A DNA stretch of 64,000 bases, from positions 62,001 to 126,000 of the forward strand of contig JAPYMA010000617.1 in the NCBI GenBank assembly GCA_035041965.1. Direction: 5' to 3'. The position numbers and the translations under genes were made by a program. Below, in pieces: positions 14,001 through 26,300 of this stretch (positions are counted from its first letter, which is position 1; each line of letters begins with the position of its first letter). The DNA comes from Anisakis pegreffii. Taxonomy: Eukaryota; Nematoda; Chromadorea; Rhabditida; Anisakidae. The notes beneath the pieces were generated by a model. The model had not been told where the DNA came from, made no database searches, and worked only from the letters and a program-made list of their open reading frames with translations.

Positions 14001-14876
14001 CGGCAATTCATCCGCTCGTTTTTGATCTTCTTGAATTATAAGATGAATGGTATTTGGTGAGAAAAATTTTCGATTTGAACATCAAAGAGCTGTTAATATT
14101 ATGTTCTCAACGGAGACGCTTTAAGAACGAGTCGTAGACTCATTAAGCAGAATTAATATGTTCTTATGATTGAATAGCATACGAGGCGATTTTTCCTCTT
14201 CCCATTGAAGTTTTTCATTAAATTCCATTGCATTTGATTAATTGGAATCGCTTTGCCGATGAATAGACAATTCATAACTTCGATACATTTCAACACCTCC
14301 GGCTCAATAAAATCTTATCCTGTCCTAAGAGTGCATCATGATTCATCAAAACGAAAAGTATTTCTCACTCGAATTACAAAATGCCACATGATTATAATTG
14401 CAGTCAATGAAAGTTTCACATAATGCAGCAATGGTATCAGTCAATTAGAACTCATTTACGGTGAATCAATGACCCTCGTCAATCTATCATCACTTATTTA
14501 TGTTGCGATAAAAGACAACAAAGCATATTTTTCCAAAAAGCAATACAACCATATTTATAACAATTCAAAAGCTCAGAATTGAAACGATTCCCATGAGCCC
14601 ATTCAGCAAACAGTGCAAAGTCAGTCAGTCACTCACCTGAAATCGCAATCTTCCAATCGGTGGCTCAGCATATGGAATACCACGAAATATTTGCATATAG
14701 TTGTCACCAATTTTATAGATTTTTCCACGGATCAAACCTTGCTCAACCCATACGGAACGTGATTTCTCCAAGTTCTGACCAGTAACCAACACTTTGGACG
14801 ACGGCACAAGGAATGCTGTGAGGACACAAACGGTACAGATAATACTGAGAGAAGTTAGCGGTGTGGAAGACACCAT
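2100..14876 (-). CDS. Membrane-anchored type-B carboxylesterase (cholinesterase-like), 14 exons, complete
   Basis: Exons (minus strand, 5' to 3'): 14876-14637, 13648-13487, 13053-12888, 11850-11662, 10796-10579, 10192-10097, 9250-9124, 8636-8483, 7773-7713, 7304-7112, 6042-5895, 4591-4502, 4160-4025, 2249-2100. They sum to 2130 bases (709 residues plus TAG), with GT-AG ends and matching phase at every junction. Residues 1 to about 28 are a signal peptide. Family landmarks follow in order: Cys101 and EDCLFLN with Cys125 (first conserved disulfide), the HGG oxyanion loop at 150-152, the nucleophile elbow GESSG with Ser236, Glu394 in GVAESEWAH, and His542 in FHGLDHAF. The Ser-Glu-His triad is therefore complete and hydrolase activity is plausible. 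Residues 667-691 form one Trp-rich hydrophobic span followed by RCHSPRAKPYDNIVVSR, giving an extracellular or lumenal enzyme domain with a short cytoplasmic tail. NxS/T sites occur at LPNST, ANATF and TNSTAQ. The substrate is unknown. A neuroligin- or gliotactin-like adhesion role is an alternative, but the intact triad argues for an enzyme. The start is the ATG before the signal peptide; the internal exons are firm and the small exon 7773-7713 rests on phase and family fit. Confidence 0.93.
3076..3089. repeat. (CT)7 microsatellite
   Basis: Short dinucleotide run inside the last intron of the esterase gene. Confidence 0.85.
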
Positions 14877-15601
14877 AACAGAAGAGTCTGTCTTAATGAA
14901 TTATTGTCTCTGATTAATCTTCGCTGGATTATAGTGTTCAGAGGGTCACAAAGGCGATCTGATGATGTGATTTGGATTGGATGAAATTGATTTTGTTCAG
15001 TTTAATGCGATGATGAGAATGAGGTTGCGTATGAGAGGATATGTACGTGTGTCGGAGACTATCTCAGAGAAGAAAGAGCTTTTGCATTGCTTTTGCTTAC
15101 AGAGTCAGTTGATGCGAAAAGTTAGAGTTGTTGCATTACTGCTGCTGTGGCTGCTGCTGTTACTGATGCTACTACTACTCGTCTATCGATAGAAACGGTG
15201 CCAACTGTCCGAAGCTGTTAATCTTATCTCTTTGATCATCCATCCATCCATCGCATTTCTTGGAGGAGAACGCAACGATGTTCATTCACGTTGTTCACAA
15301 ATCGATGGATGGATATGTCTTTTGCTAAACCATATGATATCGGTTGTATATTTGATGTTTGCACTGAACTTACATACAGAGCCAAACCAATAATGCAACT
15401 AGAGCACTAACAACGAAAACAACACCATGTAGTTAGTGAAGGATGAACTCATTAACGTCAATTGCTGTGTTGTTCTTCTTAAGTTTAGCAGAAAACATTT
15501 GTGAATGCAAGCAAGAAATGAAATTTTAAAGAACATTAATTGACTTGTGCAACTTTATCTTTGTGCATTCAATCAAGACGCATTGATTTTTTCATTATTG
15601 C

Positions 15602-15620
15602 CAGCAGCAGCAGCAGCAGC
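15602..15620. repeat. (CAG)6 microsatellite
   Basis: Six uninterrupted CAG units in non-coding sequence about 0.7 kb upstream of the esterase start codon. Confidence 0.9.
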
Positions 15621-16857
15621 ATGAGGAGGAAGGTAAGCTGAGTGAATTGTGCGTAAATTGCAAGAGTTGGAAATGCTTACGACGGCACAATTGTTTGTAG
15701 TCATTCAATTTTGTTCACCACAATGTGGCTGCCATCGGTCGTGTTCGTTGGATAAATCGAAAAAAAACTCAAATTCAACGGATTTTATGCGGCTAAGATT
15801 TCACCTCACAACGTTCCTCAAAAAATATTGTATTTTTGTTATTTGATCTATCTGAATGAGCATTGAATTTCCACACTTTGATAGCTATGAATTTGCATTC
15901 TGATATCAGTTAACAGGTAAGGGTGTGATGCGAAGGAGTGAACCCTTGCGGTACCTTCATACAGTCGAGTAGAGTACATGTCCGATAACCAAGAAGTTGC
16001 AAGGGTTTGCTTCACCTTATGAACTGCGTTTTCACTCATGGATTTGTAAATGTTTGCACCATAACCTATGTGAGGCAACCAACTAATCTAAAATGTTGAA
16101 GAGCAAGATTAGTAGCGAAAGAATTAATTGAAAAGTTTTAATATAAATGACTCATCAAAAGATTATTCATCAAAAGACGTGAGACCAACAAGCTGAATGT
16201 ACTTTGATCGGTACAGATCGGTACGGACGATTGAATTGCATAAAATCGTTTCCTTTCTCATGAAAGCACTTCATGTAAAAGCTCCTCTCGCTGATGGCTT
16301 TATTCAATTTCCCATTGCACCTTCTCTGAACAAATAAAATATTCAAAAGACGAAAATCAAATATTCATCAATGCATAATATTTGACATTAACTATACTTT
16401 CGATCAATCATAAGGCCGAAGTTAACCTTGTGTGCACGACATGGATATGTTTTCCAGATGAACAAGGGCTCTTCACTGAGCTATGGTTTTAGATTTTGAC
16501 CGTACATCCATCCACCTTACTGATCCGACTGACCAGGCACTATCGTTTACGGGCTTTGCATTTTCTTCGATGAGATCACTTAAGCTTACATGAACGGTAT
16601 CAAAGGCAAGTTTTGTTCGATCCGCGTATCAGATTGATAGGAAGAGAGTCACTGTGGAAATGCTTCGTACGCCAGTATGTTCATGATACACTGATTGATC
16701 ATAGTAGATCATGCTGAAATCATAGTACTTTCTTCGAACTTCACCGCATTTCTAGTTTTGAACTCATTGCATTAAGCATGTTTGAAGTATCATTTGAAAT
16801 GCATTTAAATGAACATGTAGAAGTCTGAATTCATTATAGAGACATCATTCATGAGTA

Positions 16858-17107
16858 AATTTGAATCAGCTGAGGTGTTCACGCAATTACAACGCCTAAC
16901 TAAAGGCATTTGAAGTTAACATTTTTTCTAACAGCAAACGTACACACAGTCTTAGTGAGCCGCCGCCATACAATATAAGGAGCAATTGCTGCTAATTCAA
17001 TGAATACCCACTCCAATACTCATGTTCATTTTTTGCAGCAAAGAATTTGAATCGACCGAGGCACTCACACAATTATACGCCTAACTCAAAGGCATTTGAA
17101 GTTCACA
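16858..17107. repeat. Local direct repeat, two units about 185 bases apart
   Basis: The segment around 16858-16920 and the one around 17040-17107 share an order of matching blocks, including GCCTAACT.AAAGGCATTTGAAGTT.ACATT. The stretch between them (16920-17046) is itself related to a copy near 18.1 kb. This looks like an old tandem duplication or a composite interspersed repeat. Confidence 0.7.
16920..17046 (+). repeat. Diverged interspersed repeat, copy 1
   Basis: Shares several blocks in the same order with 18093-18218: ctaacagc.aac, cacacagtct, acaatata, attgctgcta, cactccaat.ctcat and a terminal tgcag. Identity is roughly three quarters by eye. No ORF or clear terminal inverted repeat is visible, so the element type is unknown. 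Confidence 0.7.
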
Positions 17108-17764
17108 TTCATTAGGAATTTCTTCTAAAATCTCAAAGTATGTTGTCTCTGTTTGAGACACGAATATTTTTACTTCAACAATTACTCACTCGCGTTCACC
17201 ATCAGTAATTCATTTGTTAGAATAAATAAGCCTGCACAGCTGCACGGTAATATGATTATGAATGCGTCTTTATCTCAAACCTACTAAACATTGGTGCATT
17301 TTACTTATTGTTAATAGAATTACCAGCAAACAAATTCTTATGGTCTTCCACTGATATATGAATGTGCAACAATGAAATGACAAATTTTCTCACACAAACC
17401 CAGTTATCTCGTGATACCAAGTGCTTTGTTCAAAGTGAATGCAACAAGTACTCATAAATCTGAATCGATACGTAATTTTATTACTTTGACATCAGAAAAA
17501 ACTCTTCCATTCTCAATGGAATCTTCATATAGCGTTAAAATCTTAAAGACTAGAAAACGCCTCGAACTCCTCCCATCATTTTTACATGTTGTGTGCACAA
17601 TGATGTACTGCATTAGTTTCATCAATGTAGTGATCTCAACGCAGTAGCATCCAAATCAGGAGAACCGGGAACGGAATTTCAATTTCGATTTCAATATCAA
17701 ATCCAGTGTCAGCTGCGCACTGCTTAAGGAAATTACTATTTGCAAACTGAACCAAGAAGCAATA

Positions 17765-20331
17765 ATGTGTATTCGAATGAGTTCGTCACCAATCGTTCTA
17801 TATTTGGTTGTCGCAGCTTTCCTCATCGTCACCATCGTGCTCTCAGTTTTTACCGCTGTTGTGAGTTTGTTTTCGTCTATTTTCCCTCACACAATTATTG
17901 CTCTTTTCATATCTTTTTAAAGAAAACTTTGATCAGAGTTAAAATGAGACTCCTCGGAGGCTACTGAATGCGAGAGTAGAGGTCGGGGTAGCCGGAATGT
18001 CATAACGATACAGTGTGTGGTGCGAGTTGATTTGCATAGAATTGTAGCTAGTAATGGAATTGTACCCGGCGAATTTACAGATGAATGCTTATACTTTTTT
18101 ATCTAACAGCGAACATTCACACAGTCTCAATGGACACCACACAATATAGGAAAGGTGATTGCTGCTACTTTAATGAACATCCACTCCAATGCTCATTTTC
18201 ATTTTCTGCAGGAAATGAATGCCGCATGAAACTCGTCTCTTACGATACTGCATAAAACGTAGGCAATGAAACAAAAGTGAAAATTGAAAATTGACAGTAT
18301 ATCCGGAGCTAGTATTAAAAAATTAACGAGCACACTGCTCTTATCGCTCACTTTTCTGCGGCCCTCATGGCTCTGAGAGGATTTGCCTGCATTAAGTAGC
18401 TCATTTGGAGATCTATAAGTATAAGTAATGAACTAATATGATGTATTGGATTCAGCCACAGCTAATTACTTTTGACCATCTCGCACAGAACAATATGTCG
18501 CGTGTCAGCATTGCATTGCAACGATGTATCAGATGAACGTCATAGTATCAAAATTAACTAATAGTAAGGCGCTTGCATATGAAGGACTTCGAATTTGCCG
18601 GATGTAAGCTGGCAGATCCTCGAGAATTAGAACTGTCTTACTGTTGAGACTGAGTTTTGGTGTGAGGCTGATCCAAGACTCAAAATTCACAACACTATGG
18701 TAATGGTACCTACTTCTCAAATCGAAAATTTTGTAAAATGCCATTATGCAATAACAGAATTGGGCCGGAAATACGAGAGTTTTGCACTCAGACTCGTTGC
18801 CAACGAGCAAAATGACCAAGATCTTGAAAGCTTGAACCGAACTCCTCAAAAGTTCCACTTACTTCCCTTGGTGAACGCATTAGATGCGTCTATGATATGG
18901 AAGAGCTCTTGTATCCTTTAATATGTGCAAACTATTTTTAATATGATGCTTATTAATGCCTTGAAGCAGCAGCATCGATTCCGTCCTCTCCAAATCATCA
19001 CGTCACTCGTCTAAAGTATTCTTTCTCCTCGTAATTCTTTTTCCGGTTCAATTTTCCATGAACACTTTCAGCAGTTAATTGCACCAATTCCTACCGTATT
19101 CACTCCCATTTTTTGATGAATCGTTTGCGAGAGTGAAATATTTTTCGTCGTATATACCGTCACGACTTTTTGTTATTGATGCCTACAGAGCACGCGCTAA
19201 GTGCATATTCGTATCAAAATGTCGTAAATTTGAGCATTTCTTTGAATTTCTTCAGTCTATAAACCTCAATGAATATTCGTTTTAATAACAAATAAGGAAA
19301 ATCCGATGTTTCCAATGCGATAATTAAACGTTCGGAATTCCTCTTTTAACGCATCAATTGATTTGGAGAAGATATCGGCGACTCTTCAGTTAACTGTTCC
19401 AGTGAGACAAAGGTGATTGTTCGGTGTCAGCCAATCCACAATTTTCGGCTCCCATTTTCAGATTTCGCTCAGCTGAAAGCCATCTTTATCAATGCGTTTT
19501 TAGTAAGCAGCAGTTTAAAGCAAATGAAATGGTAATACGCCAAATTAGATGAATAAAATGAAAACAATTCAACAATAAATGAAAATAGGGAGATTTCGCT
19601 ATATATTAACATGCAATAAGCTTGTCTCATCGAATGATGAGCGTTCAGCACTTTTGCTTGAACCATTCAAAACGTTAATTTTGAGATCAAATGAACAAAT
19701 GATCAAATCAGTGTTTGTCCGATCAGTCTACTAATTTTTTTTCGGGACGTTGTTCGCGTTCAGCGACTACCTGTAGCAGTCGAATTCACACTAATTGACA
19801 TTTGAGTCAAAAAAGTGATATGAACTGCATAATCAGCGTTTCAATAAAGTTCAAGTATTCCATAGGGGAATTTCCGGGAAAAAATGTACTGAAAAATACG
19901 TGACATTTAAGTGGGAAAGAAAAGCAATATCACATTAAACTGTGCTGCCATTGTTTTAGTGATAATCATTTGAATTCATTAAGAAAGCCCCATGGGCATC
20001 CATCCTGCTCTTTAGCATATCACAATGAATTTGCTAAAGTTTTCGAGTATTTCAATTCATTTCATCTCATCACCATGTTTTTGCTTCAAAAAATGCCTAG
20101 TGATTAACTATACCTCAATTCCTACTCCATTCTCAGATCAAAATGCTATCGGAATGCGATCGATACACAAGGGAAATGCGCGGTTCTCAAAGTGTTCCAA
20201 CCTTCAAACACGAAGATTTTCCTCATTTTCCATCTGCACCAACTCTTACGTCTAAACTAATACTCACCTCCAGACTAAAAGTCAGGCCAAATCGGAAGTC
20301 TAAAGCGACAAATCATCATTTGATGGAATAA
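17765..20331 (+). CDS. Candidate spliced small single-span membrane protein
   Basis: Exon 1 (17765-17860) starts with ATG and encodes 32 residues that are mostly one hydrophobic helix (PIVLYLVVAAFLIVTIVL), ending exactly at a consensus GTGAGT donor in phase 0. Two phase-0 continuations exist. The acceptor ccattctcag at 20136 opens an exon 20137-20331 of 64 codons plus stop, polar with many Pro, Ser and Lys, giving about 96 residues. Alternatively, ttttaaag at 17922 gives a 62-base intron and a 14-codon basic tail ending at 17967, for a 46-residue microprotein. Either product would be a short protein with one membrane span near the N-terminus. I recognise no family. The first exon and donor are the stronger evidence; the downstream structure is uncertain and the whole call could be chance. 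Confidence 0.35.
18093..18218 (+). repeat. Diverged interspersed repeat, copy 2
   Basis: Second copy of the element described at 16920-17046, about 1.05 kb downstream in the same orientation. It would lie inside the first intron of the candidate gene starting at 17765. Confidence 0.7.
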
Positions 20332-23300
20332 GAGGCTTAGAGCATGCGCTATCCTAGAGCAATTCATTTGAAATTGTTTCACTGGAAGATTAAGTGTATG
20401 ACGAGCGATAAAATGAAACAGTCGGAGCACGTACATCCTCATGAAGAGATAACACCACTACTTACTGACAATCACTGCTTGTCAGTATTTTATAGTGAAT
20501 CGTTTTCTTATTTCACGGTGTATATTCTGATGTTCTGATATTAATGGTCAATATAGAGGTGATATATGTTCAGAAATCCATCTATATCTCTTCAACTAAG
20601 CAAAATCCTTCGACAATGTATGTAATATTATGAAAGCTCAGAATGTGTTGAATCTAATGGTACCAGAAAATTAATATGTTGCTTGGCAAAATTGAGGATA
20701 CAGGCAGTTTATAGCGTTTCATCACATCAACAGTCTTAGATATTAAGTAGATGTTCCAAAATTTGATTGTTCTCACATTCTTGAATTCTTTCCATCATGA
20801 TCTCTTCAAAATATCCCGTCGTAAACCCTTGCTGATGGATTGTTAAATAACTGATATTATTCATCCACAGTTTCATTAAATATTTGCAACAACAGTGATG
20901 AGCCATCACTTTAACAAAATCAATTTCTTCATGAGAAGTTAAGCCACTCTTGTCTGAATAGCACTACTTTCTTTGCTGCTGAGGCTCTTTCAAGGTTTTC
21001 AGTCGTTCTGTCATTTATATGACTCCGTGTATCAAGTGATTTACACAGCAATCAAAGTATTATTTTCCCATGTTTTAATTTCTAACATTATTTTTAATTT
21101 CTAATATTGTCAGCTATTTCTGCCTTCATACCTTGATAATATTATCAGTTCTTTATTATCACTGAACATTCCTTCGTGATAAAAATTTCGGTTTTTTTGT
21201 CACTGAACAATTTCGATGCGAAGCTGGAAAGTTATTGATGACTGAGCAACCCAGATGATCATAAACCGACGGAATTTTGTTTATTGATCAAAAATCTTTT
21301 GAATATTTGATGCCTTCGATGAATTTTGAAAAACTTCGAACTGGAAGGTGTACATAGTAGTGTATGTTCCAAAGATAAACAAATAACTTTAATGGTTCGA
21401 TTACATACTTTAATCCTAATGATTTTCTGAAGAACAACTAAATACATTCGAGGAATCCATTAAATGAATTTTGTGAATCGCTGTTTCAAACCTCTGATTG
21501 TGAGATTGTTTCAGAAACATTCGATGTCGAGTGTATGCAATCCGCCTCAAACTGTGAGTGCAACTGACTGATAAATAGTAACATGTCGTGAACATTACAT
21601 GAATTGAAGATGCTGATTTGAATATTTCAACTGCATAACACAGACACTAGTTAGTGCAACTCCACAAGAGATTCCGCGTTCTTACTCTAGTACACTTGTA
21701 TTCAGAGAGGGATATGCGTATATCATTGGCAAAGCCAAGCTAACTGACGAGAGAGACTGTTTGATCGCATAAATTTCTCAAATCGGCGAAATGGGATCAA
21801 CTTTAGAAAGGTGAAAGTGAGAGCGTGTTCGGTAGGGTAACCTTCGTCGTAATGAAACTAATAGTCAGCATAAGTGAAACAGATCATGGAGATAGTTGAC
21901 ATACTGAAAGATATGGCAACGCTAAGCAAAACATTCCTAATTTGAACTTTTTCTGCAGATTTTGTCAAGGCGAACGAATCGGCAGCAAACTGCAGATGAG
22001 AAGACACCACGAAAAAACTACAGCGAGCAGTTCGTGCGATTGGTAGCACAGGCACGGCGAATTCTGCACAGAAACAGTTGGATTCTAAATAACGCAAACT
22101 ATCGGAAGGCAACGCAGCGCATCTCGAGCAAGGATGAGAAATCAGTGGATAATAAACAACAAAAAAAAGAGTGAACGAGAATTTTGATGTGCTGCTATCT
22201 CAGAATTCAATTTTGCAACCTTCAAAATTAGATTTAGAATTACATATGTTTATGGGCTGAAAATTGACACTGTTCTCCAGTTGACGGCCAAAAGATTTGC
22301 CGAATTCGATGACACTTTACTTCTGAAAATTGCTGTCTGTTTAAAATGAAGCATTCCAATCATACCATCCATCCATATTGCGCTTTCAAATCAGTTACGT
22401 CTGATATTGCACTCATATTGAGTTATGCTCATTGTCAGTGATCAGAGGTTCGAATGCTGAAGTGATTTAAGAATATTAGATGATCCCACTTCTTCACCGA
22501 TTTTTTTTTTTGCAACCACAAATTTCACATGAGTGTGGCTTTCTCATCATCTGTTCAATTTATTGGCATTGGAAGGAGATTAATTACTGACTCCGTTGTA
22601 TGATTAGATCGGAAATTCCGTTTTGCAACTAACGAAACCAATTTTCTTAGTTCATATCTCCAACTTCTCTGTTCTTATCTAAACGATATGCTAGTCTCAT
22701 TTTCGAAAACAAATGAGCAAATTAAACAATAAGATCAATTTAAAACACGTAATCTTGAGCAATTTCGGCTTTACCGATACTGTTACTCTTATGAAGGTTT
22801 CATCATTTTAAAAACTACTTCAAAAGAATTCTGCAAAATTCAGATGACAATCTTAATAAAGAATCTTTTGATTTACTTCATATTTGATGTTTTCACTGAT
22901 CTCTTCGAATCTATTGATGTATAGCAAATAACTTCGATCGTCGAATAGTGCAAAAACTGGAAGTCTAATAATAGCTATATGATGCTTTGATAATTTACCA
23001 CTGATAAATGTATTTTATTTGTATGAATAAATTTCACGACTGTAAACAAAAAAAAACACATTGAAAAACGAACAAATCAAGAGCAAACGTTGAATATAAT
23101 CGATCAAATCCACTAAAAACACGATGAGAGTTTAGCATTGTTAGCGTACGAACGAACACACAAAGAGGATACTACACAAACAAGCCAACGAACGATGAAA
23201 ACGAGCTCATTGCTTGATGTGTGCAGCAGCACTGGAAGAGATTTAACTGGAAAGAAAATGTAATGAAATCTATTTATCGGATGAGATATTCGAACGGATT

Positions 23301-26300
23301 TTGTATCAAATGAACAAAGATTATCAAGATAATGAGAAGAGACGACTGTGAAAACATCGGTCATAAAATTTTGCAGGAATACATTCGACACACTGCGAGA
23401 GAACATTCTCAAACGGGTTTCAATGAAACAGCTTGAACAACTTTTGCTTTGCTAGCGCCTCTTGCGTTTTAATGTTTCAATTTTGTGACTTGTGAGGTTT
23501 TTTTTTCAGCTGTAGACATGGCCTGCTAGCAGGTTAATTCATTGCAAAAGGTTTTCTGGCTTAATTATTCGCCCAAGTCGCTAGCACATTTTACTCGAAA
23601 GCAATTGCTCAGTGCAAACCAACTACTGAATCCTGCAAATCCTGACTATTAAATGAAGTTTTTGCGTTAACGTCGGCACTTGCAGTGAAAATTGTTCAAC
23701 GTGATTTGGTTAGCCAGCATGGAAGAAAAGTTGTTCGAGATGTATGAATAGACAACGAATAAAGTTACAATACGGGAGGGACGGAGTTCAATGCTGATGA
23801 GAAAAGCAGACCGCTGGAGAAGAATCCTGCACCCATTTTTTTCAAAGAAATGGATTCATTTTTAGAACTTGAGAGAACTGGATAAAGTATTTGAGATACA
23901 GTTATAAATGGCCACATCAAATCGACCATCCAAGGCCATCCAAGCACAGAGCGTACCATGGAAACATTTTGAAGCAGAGTTCTGAAGAGATTTTACAAAA
24001 GCTACCGTCACTTCAATGAGACGCACTTATTTTCTTGGTTCCGACTTCATATTCTCAGATAGTATAAGTTCGCAAAATGCTCCATCATGCATAACATGCA
24101 ATCCAGAAGACTGATTAAGCCTATATCACCTAGAGCCTTTAAATTTTTTTTAAACTGCAAAAAGATGTTCCATGCAGATGGCATAAATAGTGGTGTTTTA
24201 ATGAATCGGCAATTGGATGAATGAGAAGAAAACGATACAAAAAAGCTACAAAATTGGGAAAATACTGCTGTAAATAAATACGAAACAATGATACGAATTG
24301 GGTGAAAAGTTTTGTGATGATGATTATGATGACGATGAGTAGGAAGAGGAAGAAGTGATAATTGATATTGGATGAAGGCACAACATGAGAAATTTTCGGT
24401 GAAGAAAGACGGTACCGCTCGAAAATGAACAACTTCCATATGAAACAACAATAAAACAACAATCAAGCAACAATATCCGAAACGAACACAAAATTGAGAC
24501 AGCAGACAAAACACGCGAACAAACGAGCACATTTCATATGAACTGGATAAAAATTTCATTGAATGAATCACAATTCTCAGTGGTTTTAGACTAATTGAAA
24601 GGAAGCTTTGCAAACAACGATGACACTTCTTTGCTTGTTTTTACTTCAAATAAGATAACAGCAATACACTAGTCATACAATATCACATTATATTTGAAAT
24701 ATTTTAAATTTTAGTCGTCCAACTGAACAAAAATAATTAGTAATCACTCTTGAATTCTTCAACAACAACCAGTTCAAATCATTATCATCGAATATTCACA
24801 CCCATCATGGCCAGAAGACGGACGTTTCATAGCCTGGATAGCCAACGTTTTTGGATGTCTTTTAAGAAAGTTATCGCATCAAATAGGGGAAATGTCGTTT
24901 AGAGTGAACATCGGCAAAATCGAAGATTTACTGTTCTTACAGAAAGCAACCTAAGGTAGCTGCTACTATGATAGATGACGAGCCAGACTGAACTGATTTT
25001 TGCAGGATAGTGAACAAAATAACTGAACAATAATAAGAGCAGCAACAATAACAGTAACAACAATGTTATGCAAATCAAAATCATTCTGAAGAGAGTTTAG
25101 ATGAGCGTTTTGAATATCAATGAAAACGATGGATGAACATGGAAACGAGACGACATTCAATTGGAGATTAGTTGATAGGAAGAGACGACACGCATGGAAG
25201 AAGATTGAGAGAATCATAAAAAGCACAAGAGAATATAATTAATTTTTTGTGGAGAAATAAATGAATGAACGAATAAAATGGCAGCTGAAATGGGTAGGCT
25301 TTTGATAAGATAACATTGATGAGATGACAAACACAAATGATATTTCAGTGGAAAACAAAATGAAAACAATTAGATCCATTGCAAGATCAGGCTTGAGAAT
25401 CCGGTTCTGAGAAAGATTTTGTAACAATTGAGAGAGCATTTTTTGTTGATGTTTTTTTGTGTTGAAGAAGGAGAAGAAAAATAATAAACGAAACGATATG
25501 ATTATTGTGAAGATGCAAAGAAAGAGATTAACGATCTATGGAAAAGTTACGATTGATACGGTGCGATGAAAAGGAAAATCTGATAGGATGAAGTAGGATT
25601 GATTATAGAGAGAGAGAGGGAAAGGAGTGATAAGCGGATAAAGTAGGTTTAATTCAGGATACAGGATAACATTTCTAAGGACATACCATCAAAGGTTGAG
25701 ATGAGGATTTCCCAATAGCCGATGTGAATAAGAAGATAATATGATTGATTTTCAGTTGATCCTAGTCTATTGAATGGTGTATAATTCAGAGAAGAAATAG
25801 AACGCGATAAGCAATAATTTACACATAAATACCAAACAAATCAAACTTTGCATATAATGGCACAATAAATGAGAGGATTTCAGAAACAGTAGTAGCTTAA
25901 TTTAATGAATATGAGAAAAAGAAAGGAGAACAAAAAGTAGAGATATTCCAGGAGAGAATGAGAGAAAAAAATGACAAAAAATCACAACGTGAAATGAAAA
26001 TTTGAAAATTGAAAGACCAAAATGTCATGAAGAATCGTCGATATTATATCATATTGATAGAGAACTATGAAAAAAAGTTTAAGGACGAAAAAAGTGCAAT
26101 TGAACGCATCAAAAAATAGAATAATACAACGAATAAAATGAGCATTCAAGTAAACATATTTTCAGAACATTATTCAATGTATCATTTGATGAATGTGTAT
26201 GAACGGATAACAAATTCTCTACAAGAATTAGCGACAGCACTAATGGGCAAATGAATAACTCAGAGGGACATCTTCAGAACCGCAAGAAGACGTAACACTT

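Larger units (their letters stand above)
14877..17764. other. Region upstream of the esterase gene, no supportable gene
   Basis: It should contain the esterase promoter and 5' UTR, but no clear TATA box or initiator could be assigned. It includes CTG-rich DNA near 15140-15190, a CAG run at 15602-15620 and the start of a duplicated repeat at 16.86 kb. A minus-strand frame at 15848-16093 follows a reasonable acceptor (caacattttag) but has no partner exon, so I do not call it a gene. Confidence 0.5.

Noticed and set aside
22441..22470. GGTTCGAAT resembling a tRNA B-box
   Set aside because: No matching A-box or acceptor stem around it on either strand.
24047..24613. Longest ORF in the window, 188 codons, minus strand
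   Set aside because: Dominated by Phe, Ser, Cys, Leu and His because it reads the pyrimidine strand of a purine-rich tract; no domain, no supporting splice or poly(A) signals.
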